This document shows positions 12,201 to 21,497 of a stretch of 64,000 nt of DNA, in pieces. A program made the position numbers and the translations under genes. The stretch comes from Cladocopium goreaui. Taxonomy: Eukaryota; Sar; Dinophyceae; Suessiales; Symbiodiniaceae. The stretch is from the NCBI GenBank assembly GCA_947184155.2, contig CAMXCT020001681.1:62001-126000 (forward strand), in the 5' to 3' direction. Within the stretch, counting starts at the first letter, position 1. Each line of letters opens with the position of its first letter. The notes below the pieces were generated by a model. That model was not told the DNA's origin. It searched no databases and was given only the letters and a program-made list of their open reading frames with translations.

Positions 12201-14641
12201 GTTCAAAACGTGATACGTCAGGTGAAGTTCTTCCAGAACTCTCAGGACTACCAATGGCTACATCTGCAGTATCTGCTGGTGACGTAGGAGATGGAGTGAC
12301 AGAAACTCGAGACGGCTCTACTGGAACTTCCTGTGGAGTCACGACAACGTTCGATCTTGCCAATGGCACTGCTGGCGCCAAACGCAACTCACCAGATTTC
12401 TTCTTCACACTGCTGGACTCTGGCAAGACAAGTTTGGGCTGTGAAGGTGCCGGCAAACTCTGACCTTTCAACTTTCGCAACTCTTCAGGAGGTAGCTGAC
12501 TCATATCAGCTGGTGCAGTTCCACTGTCATTCACAATTTGGGGTCTACTACCTACAGTCCCAGTGTCAAATTGCGTCAAAACTCCCTGTCCCGAATTCAA
12601 ATCCCATCTCAAAGGTGAAATAGCCCTGATGTTCCTAGCTACAAAACGCATCAACTCAGCTTTGCCATCCACACGAATGAGACCTTGTACAACTGGACCT
12701 CGTTCCAATCCCATGTGAATGAAGGTACACTCAACATTCCTTGTTGAAAGTGGTGAATGCTGACGAATTGAATCAGGAATTTCGGCAAGAACCTGAGCAC
12801 CAAACAAAGTCGAAACTGGTTTGGATAACTTCCTTCCTGAAACCATTTCCAATGGACTTCTGTCTGAACCTCTCGATGTTGAAAAATGGTTGTTGCACAA
12901 AGCCAAATACGTCAAAACGTCAACCAAATTCTCATGTGAAAACATGACATCCAACCCTTGTGCATTCAGATCAGCCCTTAACACAGAAAAGGATTCTTTT
13001 AATTCCCTAACTGCTCGCTCAGCCGACCCAATTGATCGATGTTGTTGTGGCGCGGCTCTGCGAATAGCGAACGTGTATCGACCAGTGGAATTTCCAATGA
13101 TCTCTCCCACGGCTCTCTCGCTATCGGTGTGGACATCAATGGAGACTGCCTTCGAAGTCAACCCAAAATGTTGAAGCCATACAACAATCTGTCTCCTGGC
13201 TGCTTAGACATCTTCTCCAACCACCACATAGCCAATGCACCTCGACATCATCTCAGTTAACACAAGGATCTTCACAGAACCTGGGAGTTCGTCTGCAGCG
13301 ATCTCGCCTGTTGTCTTGAGGAATGCAAAATCGGCCTGAATTGAAACCTCTTTCCTGTCACCTTTGTCTCTTCTGTGCTGAAAAACGGAACGACCTTTGG
13401 CACATTCCAAGCAATTCGGATTGAATGGAATATGTCCCTGTCTCCGGTGACGTGCCAGTTCATTGTCGTCTCCTCCAGACACAGCTGCAACAGAAAAGTC
13501 ACGAGTATCACTCACAGTCAAATCAGACCTGTATGCACTACTACTACCAACATCGGGATACAAACGAACCCAAGGACAATTGGCAAAATAAGCAACATCA
13601 AGACAATGCATTCCAAGCTTCTCATGAAACAAATCAAAACCTTTCGGACCTTGTGTGAATCTCCATCCCGAATCTGCCAATGAGGTAATTGACAAAATGT
13701 TGTGCCGGATGGAACCCACCAAAACATTCAAACGTGCTTTCTTCCAACACCAATCATCACCTGATGTGCCTGACATGTGCATCTGTACTCCAATCTCAGC
13801 AGTGCCTGACATGTTGACTGAGGATCCATTGGCAGCTTTGTAGCCACCTAACCCCTCACTGTCCTGCAGCACTGACCTGAAGGCTGACAAGTTCGTTCGA
13901 CTCAGCCAAAACACTTGTGGATGCACCAGAGTCAAGAAGCCACCAAGAAGCATCGGTGTTGTCAGCGACCTGTGAAAGCAAAGGTCGCAAAAATTCAAAA
14001 TAAGGTTCAATCTGTTGTTCAACCGAAACTTCACTGTGGTCGTCAAACCAGTCATGTGCACGCACCAAAACGATTTTCCGAGGTACGGATGCACACAAGT
14101 CTCGGCTGGGGTCATTAACAAAACGTGTTTCTAAGTTGGAATTGTCACCAAGTCCAACTTCATCTCCAAACTTCAAACCACAAAACCATGGCTCATGAGT
14201 ACAGCTGTCGCAACTCTTTGCCAGCACACAACCCATGTCAGCCACTTCAACTTCCCCTGACTCATGGGTACAGCTGTCGCAACCTCTTGCCAGCACAAAA
14301 CCCATGTCAGCCAGTTCACTTCTCACTCCTTCTGACTCACGAGTACAGCTGTCGCAACCTCTTGCCAGCACACAACCCGTGTCAGTCAGCTCATCTTCTG
14401 AAAACTCTGACTCATGAGTACAGCTGTCGCAACTTCTTGCCAGCACACAACCCATGTCAGTCAGTTTATTTTCCAACACTCCTGACTCACGAGTACAGCT
14501 GTCGCAACTCCTTGCCAGCACACAACCCGTGTCAGTCACTTCATTTTCAAACTCTTTGCTATCAACCACAAGCCTATTCTCGGTTTCCATGTCAGCAAAC
14601 TCATGCTCATGCACAAACCTAAGACCTCCAGTGCTTGTCAA
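9271..14641 (-). pseudogene. pol: copia-2 Pol polyprotein (broken)
   Basis: Ty1/copia order is clear. The protease motif WWLLDSGAS lies near 13,930. The pre-integrase zinc finger (HRRQGH...CLEC) and first integrase Asp (QADF) are next. The rest is one long frame, 9271-13203: integrase HTDSERAV and SAERAVRELKES, RT with LDVSHAFMHSP and YVDD, RNase H with SFSDAS, SSCEAELYG and LESDSSSA. The last 200 residues after RNase H form a conserved region with VELCC, HASTPCGSGSPL and SFELP, discussed under findings. Breaks: an in-frame TAA at 13204-13206 inside the integrase core, and a frame change near 13,870 just after the protease motif. The upstream part of the frame (14190-14560) is a Cys-rich tandem repeat. 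Sequence is clearly diverged from copia-1, so this is another family of the same clade. Confidence 0.85.
14190..14560 (-). repeat. five in-frame Cys-rich repeats in copia-2 pol
   Basis: The minus strand encodes five units of GCVLARSCDSCTHES type (C-x6-C-x2-C). Unit starts, judged from the shared GAGTACAGCTGTCGCAAC-type bases, are at 14197, 14266, 14341, 14416 and 14491, so spacings are 69, 75, 75 and 75 bp, all multiples of three. The units are separated by acidic, variable linkers. They lie between gag and the protease. Metal binding is possible but not shown. Confidence 0.8.
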
Positions 14642-15014
14642 ACAACAAAGGATTTATGATCATGCTGCCGACACTGCCAGTCTTTTGGACATCAAACCTA
14701 TTGTCGTGACTTGCACTCGGTTCCGCACCTTGGACTGGTCTCTGTTGCCAGGTATATCCATACCCGTCGCAATACCATCCAGAACCATCGTCCCACCATG
14801 TCTGCGAAACTCCCCATTGACCATTACAGCTCTCCGGCCATTGGTCATGCCACCAATAGTCATCATCGTCCCAACTCTCAGCAGTCCAGTCGGTCCAATC
14901 CTCTGAAACTTCATTCAATTTGCCTTTCTTTCCTTTTCCTTTGCTACCTTTAGAGCCTTTTCCTTTGGAAACTTTCTTGTCCCACGTGTCAGATTTTACA
15001 ATTCCCTTACCTTT
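14619..15014 (-). pseudogene. gag: copia-2 gag, 3' fragment
   Basis: Only the C-terminal end of Gag remains. It starts at the junction near 15,015 with a Lys/Gly/Ser-rich stretch (SKGKGSKGSKGKGKKGKLNE) and continues into a Trp/Asp-rich tail (WTDWTAESWDDDDYWW and more), ending in TAG at 14619. Copia-1 Gag has the same architecture (KGKG tract, then W/D/E-rich tail). The N-terminal part, the zinc knuckles, PBS and 5' LTR are absent because the sequence switches at about 15,015-15,022 to copy A of the helicase element. Confidence 0.7.
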
Positions 15015-18000
15015 TCCATTCTATGCATGGGCAATGCTAGGCGAATGGGCGGGAGCCATTGCATTCCCCATCCCGGAGCAAGGAGAATGGCCGCGTCATG
15101 GAGATGGCCGATACCTAAGACCGGACTTTGTCGAGCGGACCCCGCCTTTCCTTACCTGGGCGCGCCCTATATTCGAGCAAGGTGCACTCTCCCCTATGTC
15201 TGTCTTCCCAGCCGACTTCCCCATAATCTGTCTTCCAGGAGACAAATTGTTCCAAAGCAAGGAGTTAGCCATAGGGTATAGCCTGCCACCAATAGTGCAC
15301 GTCTTCCATGGGAGCAAAGTAGGCCTGGGACACCAACTTCAGCAGTGGCAAAGCAAAGGGCTGCAACCGCTTGCTGTGTCGCTCATAGGAGTCGACGAGG
15401 CACCCCCGTTATGGACACACCCCACAGGCTGCGATTTCGTTAGAGGGAGTAAAATAGTCGCCAAGCCGCATGTCCCGCAAAACCGAAGTCTTACCAAGAC
15501 GCAGGTGTTGCTGCTCCAGAGCCTTTGGACACCAGTGGAAGCCCCCAACAGCAACAATGACCACACACCCTGGCCCAAGACTTGCGAGCCTGCCTATGTC
15601 TTCTGCGGTCAGCAAGCGAGCCTCCAGCTCCCTACTGCCCCAATCCTCTCTCTGCTGGAAGCACTGCAACGACGACTGGAAATTGACCCTAGTAACGCAG
15701 AGTTGGCCATCAATGAAGTTCTTGCTAGCCATACAGACCCCAAATACACTGATTGGAAAATCACTGTCATGGATAATACCTCCTGGCAACTTCAGTGCAC
15801 TGGGTTGGGTGGAGGAGAACTCGATGAAGATTGGGACGTACTGCTAGCTTGCAAAAAGGAAGCGCATGTGTATGGACCATCCCTTAGCAAACAAGACGAT
15901 TGGAATGCAAGGGCTGGCACAATTGCAGGCACTGCCCACACACAAGAATACTTGCTGCTGCACATCGCCATGTTTCCAATAGGTGCACACATCTGGTGCC
16001 GTGTCTTAGGAATGCCCAGTGCAGACCAATTGCAGGCACAGATCATCAGTCGGGCCATGAAATTGTTGCGCTTCTGTCCTATTATCCCAGCACATAGGAA
16101 ACCGCCGTGGCCAGGGTACATGCATGGCCTGCGGCTTTTCACTAAGTTATTAGTGGCACATCCGCTGGTCGGAGTATGCCTGCCCCCTGAAATCCGCCCA
16201 GTAGATCTTCTGAGATTAACAGGATACATGGTAGGCTCTCTCTTCATTCGAGGACACAGCGCTGGCTCGTATGCAGGAATGGTATGGGAGACCATCCTCT
16301 CGGAATTCCCAGACGTTGGTGGCAAACCGTGCTAGCGGCCATTGCTCTACCACCATCGCTGCTGACGGCACACAGCCTATCTCAGCTTCGAGAGATCCAC
16401 CTCATTCACCATGCAGATGACAGGCTTTGCGTATGGAACCCGTCGAACCATGACATTAAATTGCTCAGGCAACGGGGCTTTGCAATCACGCATATCACAG
16501 GATGGAGAGCATACCTAGGCACAGCACAACACAACTACTCGCACTGGACACGAGTTGCCCTCCCAGAGGGACGACCAGATATGGCGCAGTTAGAAGGTAC
16601 CCCAGGAGTGCTCCTCTGAGAAGTTTACTCACAGGCTCCCCTCCGTCTGATCTCATGGTGCAGCTTCGAGCTCCCAAAAACAGCCAAAAAACTCCTGCGC
16701 GAACTAGCTGAGATGTGCGAGCTACCTGAGACCACGACACAGACACTGGTCACCCACATTGCTGTTCACAACTCAGAGGTAAAAACGGAGCAAGATGCAA
16801 CCCAATACTTAGCCTCATTGGCAACTGTCACCATCTCGTCAAGGACCAAATTGCTCAACTCTACCACCATGGTCCAACATTTCCTTGGCACCTTGCAATT
16901 GCCCATGGCTGTCTACATGTTAGACTACTATTTGCCCATGCTCAGCCCCAATGAAGGCTATAATGAAACAGGGTTAACAATGCAAAGTGCAGGACCTATC
17001 CGTCAACCATGGCAACCCATTACTTTCGAATTCCTCTTCAAAGGCAGCGAATTTGGACACTGGAAAGTCAAAGGCGGACCAGATGCATTTGCGTTCCGAC
17101 ATCCAAGCCTGGGCAAAACTGAAGTTTTCAGCCTCCTAGCCAGTGATGCGCACCATCACAAAGTTAGCCCCATGGGCACGGGTAGGCTTGTCGCAATGGT
17201 AGACACCGCAGAAGCTCCAGCTGATGACGGAGGAGACCTTCAAATCCTGTTTGGGTTGGTTCTAGCCATCACGCCACGCACATCCAAAAGCAAGGATGAG
17301 CTGGCTGCCTCCCGTATATACAGACAGTGCAACCCCAGATTCATCGAAGTAGCCTTTCTCTCAGGGCCAGCCATTGAATTTTTTGCGAAGGAACAGCTTG
17401 TAGCCCTTCAAGACTGGTATAGTGCCTCCGGCCAGCGCCTGGACCCCATTGATGCAACCGTTCAGGGACAGAAAAGCCCGGTCCCAGGGACCTTCTTTCT
17501 ACATACAATGTGGATGTTCGGATGTACCAAGCCTACCCGAGAGGTTACCGCTGTCGCGCAAACCCCCCCGTGCAGATACCACCTGGGATTAGGCATCTAT
17601 AATGTCCAAACGGCAGTTGAAGGAATGGAGGGCAACAAAAAATCACATTTCTTGCATTTGTGCGGCCAGTTGCTACGCCTAGTGCTAATTCCATGTCACG
17701 TGGAAGTGAGCTTCACCCCTGGACCCGCTCCACTGCACTATCCTTTGCCGCTGAGCTCGACGGACATGTCTTGGGCACACTCTGTGCAGTGACAATGGCG
17801 TTGCTCACCAATCGGTTAGACCTGTGTATCCAAGGGCTTTTCGGAGCAGGCAAGTCGAAATCGATGGCAATCCTCATCCTGGCCTTGATTGAAATTGATG
17901 CTACTGACAGCCTCAAAATATTATTCATCTGTAAAGAGAACTCCGGTACTAGATCCTTTGCTGACCTCCTCCTGTGGCTCGACCCCCCGTCGGGGGTGTT

Positions 18001-19502
18001 TGGGCGCATAGGCTAGTGGGAGACCAAGAACGTAACAAAAGCAGTTACTCCCACACGAAATTCGACATACACCCGAGAGAAAGAAGGCAAATGCTGAATA
18101 AGTGTCAGTTAATTTTAGCCACCGGGGGAACGGTAGCCCAGGATCTTACTATGCAATGGTCCACAATGGGTGGCTTTATGCAAGAGCTCTCCCTCCTGGT
18201 CATTGATGAAGGCCAGCAATATGGTACTGACCGAGAAATTGCAGTCATCAGCCTGCTGAGACAGCAACCCCTGGTCTTGTGGACAGGAGACTCTGAGCAG
18301 ACACCCGGCGGCATTGATCGTGCAGCCCGCAACGCAAAACGATCACGACAACTCCTGTTCGCCAGCGAAGCGACCGCAATTATTATATGCCAGCTAACCT
18401 TGCCGATGCAATGATCCGACTGCTTGACGGTTCGGCCAATGAAGGTTTAGCGGCTCTTAGTCAAAGCCTCAAACGAGGCCAGCCCACGTTAGGTCAGCTA
18501 TGGACAAGTCACCTCTCGCCGCAGGATGCGGAAGACCTCAGGGCAGCCAGCACTGTTCTTCCAGGCCTTAAAGCCCAATTTGAAGCCGCCCAGCCAAATA
18601 TGCAACGGCACTCCCGATTTGTGGACTCAGAACTGTTGGCAGGTACCCATTAATTTTCCACGATCCCTCGTGCGCCTTGCCTGGATCTTGCAGCATGCCG
18701 CTACTCTCCTACCCATGGCTGGAGACATACAAGCAGTGTTAAATTCCCAGACCGCCGGAGTAAGTGACATCCATGCTGGGGTTAATGCTTCCCTCCAGCT
18801 CTAGGGTTAGTCCTGTGACATACCATGCTGTGGTTGCAGTTAAATATCCCGATCTCTGCAGGCAGATCAATGGCCTATGGGAACTGGGAAGTTTTGCCTC
18901 GGGAGGACTTCCCGACAAGCCACCAGGGTTCCAATTAGTGCTTTGGGATACTAATGCTAGGATTAACCGGTTGGTAGCGACAGACCTAGAGACTCTTGTG
19001 TCAGAGGTACTCACTCCCTTCCCACACAATGCTGGATTTGCAGATGGACTTTTTATAATGACCACGGCAACAGATCACAAGAACAACTTGAACCGCTCCG
19101 TGCTCAAAAGGGATTATGTCCGCACCCTGCGTGTAGAAACAATAGCCAATTCAGCAGGAGGAACAGCACAGGTATCAATCGTAGCTCAGCCCAGTACGTA
19201 TTGGATTTTTAAACACCAAATACTACTCCAATGGCTCCCCTACAGAAGATACCAGAAGACTGCCTTGGCAGAATCACTGTCGGACTCACCCGGTCCAAAT
19301 CGTTAACCCTGCTTGTCTCCCCGCTGACATGATGGGGCTCATGGGCATGGCGCAGGTGATTGCGACAATTGCAATGGCATCCGGGGCCTCCGGAGAGGAG
19401 AAACGACATGGAGGTGGCCTGACTTTGATCCTGACCCAGTTCAAGAGAATCTAGCAGTTAAGTCGGTGGTCACTGAATTCGGCACCAACCTGGGAGTTCC
19501 CT
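15015..19502 (+). pseudogene. hydrolase/helicase element, copy A (decayed)
   Basis: Homologous along its length to copy B (minus, 35.6-43.9 kb) but starting part-way into the polyprotein (HAWAMLGEWAGAIAFP, about residue 435 of the first copy B frame). It keeps the GHSAGSYAG nucleophile elbow (about 16,260), HHADDRLCVW, the Walker A motif GLFGAGKSKS (about 17,840), VIDEGQQ (about 18,205) and WTGDSEQTPGG (about 18,285), and the linker to motif VI near 19,260. It is broken by at least six frame changes or stops, for example TGA at 16617 and a short deletion near 18,012. Some positions are intact here but broken in copy B (LVSEVLTPFPHNAG near 19,000), so the two decayed independently. The right end meets LINE-B tail-to-tail at about 19,502; the left end abuts truncated copia-2 gag. 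Confidence 0.75.
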
Positions 19503-20636
19503 CTTTGAACCATGTCTGCTCAAAGTACAGCTGATGCTTGGAAAGAACGTCCTTCTCGATCTGCCTCAACAATTGTTCAGGAGGCGGGGGAGCAACTAAG
19601 AAGCCATCATGCAGCCAGATCAAGGAGTGTGTTGGGTGGCGAGCAATGAGTGCGCGAATAGTGTCCTCGACAATTGTGGCTTCGAAGTACTCTAGCAATC
19701 GAAAGGCGCTGTCATTGTGGTTGACCAGGAACTCTGGGCGAAACCGCGGTAACAGCTGCGTAGTCAGGGTTGTACTCAGAGAGCTTAGTTGGCACAGAAT
19801 TACGTTTACACTCGCACTGGGGGAGCCGTCGACCATAGAGCTTAGGTATCTGTATGTGGTATCTAGGGGACTATTAATAATTCTCAGTGGAAGTTGCTTG
19901 ATGGTGTCGGGACAGATTGCTTCTACTTGCTGAATATAAGGGTCCCGGGCTAACTGCGCGCGGAACTCATCGATTGTTGGGAGGGGAACAAAGTCGGGCG
20001 CAAACAGTAATCCCAGGCGGCGGACCAGTTCATAAAAGGATCCTTTGAGGTCAATTTCGCAGTGATTGATTCCGCCCGAAAAGTAAAATTCTGACAGTTC
20101 TCGGTAGCCGTTGGCCCCCTATGGTGCAGCAATACTTTCGTCCATGGTTGTCTGCAGCTTTTGGGGAGTAGTCAATATCAATACTACAATTTTGCGGTAG
20201 GCATGGGGAAAGGTAGGATTCGATCAGCTGGCGGTGGTGGGGGTGGAGGGTCAGGTGTTTCCGGAGAAGGCCGTGGTCAACACTGGGTCTCTCAACTAGG
20301 GTAAGGGTGGGCTGGCTCCAGGGTGGTTCAAAACTTTGAATGTGGAAACCTCCGACCTGAAAGAGACCTGCAGGGAATGATGGCTTAATGGACACCGGTC
20401 CAGCATCCCTATTGAAAGCAGCGGGATCGCTCCTATATCTAGTCAACAGGAATTGGGTAGCTTGCCCTGCTAGGTCATCTGCAATACCGTTAGCGACGCG
20501 AGGCAGGTATATGAAGAGGCTGTCCGGAAGGTGTAGACTTACGGCTGAACGAATGCTTTCCAGTGGTTGGTGCATGTCTATTCTTCGGAGACGGCCTGCA
20601 AATTGAAAGTATTTGATAACAGGAAGGATGTCACCT
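19503..20636 (-). pseudogene. LINE-B, RNase H / 3' segment
   Basis: Minus-strand homologue of LINE-A 61,070-62,170. It encodes the C-terminal half of the RNase H domain (FIYLPRVANGIADDLAGQ) and the following conserved region (LIWLHDGFLVAPPPPEQ). Continuity with 32,823-35,143 is broken exactly at 20636/20637 by copia-1: the LINE reads ...TGTCACCT here and resumes as CACCTTGGATG at 32818. It contains further frame breaks (near 20,050 and 19,830). Homology stops at about 19,502 where copy A of the helicase element begins in the other orientation, so the true LINE 3' end is missing. Confidence 0.75.
20632..20636. repeat. 5' target-site duplication of copia-1
   Basis: CACCT, repeated at 32818-32822 on the far side of copia-1. 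Removing the element plus one copy restores the LINE-B sequence as judged against LINE-A. Confidence 0.85.
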
Positions 20637-21452
20637 TATGGAAATATACACTCCCGTGCATATGGACGGCATGTGCTACGTTTCTGGATGTAACTTGCAT
20701 GGTGGCTACAACATGATGTTGTCAATGGTTTATTTGGGCAGAACTCTGAAATTGATGCAGAATGGTTTGAGAACAACTGGAATTGGTTACAATACCGTGA
20801 AGATGCGTTTTATGTGCATGTGAATGTTTTTCGTCAACTTGGTGGAGAAGAAGAGTGTTTTTTTTTGGAACTGAAATTCATTTGCAACGAGGTTTTCTGG
20901 ACTGCAAATGAATTTGAAGATGATTTTGGTATCGACGACTTTTTGAACAAGCTCAACGTTGTTTTTCAAACACATGTGCATGCGTTTTCAACCACAACCT
21001 TGACTGGATTTGTTTTCTGCATGATGCGTTTTATTTTCGGAAGCTGCCAACTATTTTTGTCAACAGTTTGGATGTTTTTGGAATTTGTGCAAATGGTGCG
21101 TTTGAAGAGAACTTGGACATGGAGATGATTTATTTTTGGAAAGATGGTGAATTCAGCTTTACTGAATTCACCAACATGTTGATGATGTTTGTCTACCGCC
21201 GCCGTTGCATGTTGCAAAGGCAAAGCAGCTGAAACAGAAGAAGTCCAACTATAACATGCTGCATGTGCATGACAGACACCTTGCCTTCGTGTTTTCCTGT
21301 GTGGAAAAGGATTTGAGAGTTCGCAGTGAAGCTGTCGTGTTTTGGGGAATTCGTGTTTAATTTGTTAAACGCTCGACGCGGAGTTAAGCCGACCCCTTGC
21401 GACGTTAGGAGCGCGACTAGTGGTTGTAATTAGGTCCTGTTGGATTTTCGCA
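20637..21452 (+). repeat. 5' LTR of copia-1 (816 bp)
   Basis: Direct repeat of 31996-32817, starting TATGGAAATATACACTCC and ending GGATTTTCGCA. By eye the two are about 97% identical, with differences clustered near 20,855-20,905, 21,110-21,165 and 21,275. As the 5' LTR it should hold the promoter and transcription start; no TATA box is obvious. Short open frames inside it are T-rich and carry no motif. Confidence 0.92.
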
Positions 21453-21464
21453 TGGTAGCGGAGC
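21453..21464 (+). other. primer binding site of copia-1
   Basis: TGGTAGCGGAGC begins immediately after the LTR. TGGTA complements the 3' CCA-plus-acceptor end expected of an initiator methionine tRNA, the usual copia primer; the exact host tRNA was not available to compare. The next bases form a small hairpin (GGAGC...GCTCC). Confidence 0.7.
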
Positions 21465-21497
21465 GGTTGTGCTCCACGCGTAGTGTAACTAGACGCG

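Noticed and set aside
20638-21128. Two overlapping ORFs inside the copia-1 LTR, also open in the 3' LTR
   Set aside because: T-rich composition alone keeps these frames open and the clustered LTR differences change residues freely; no motif supports a protein.
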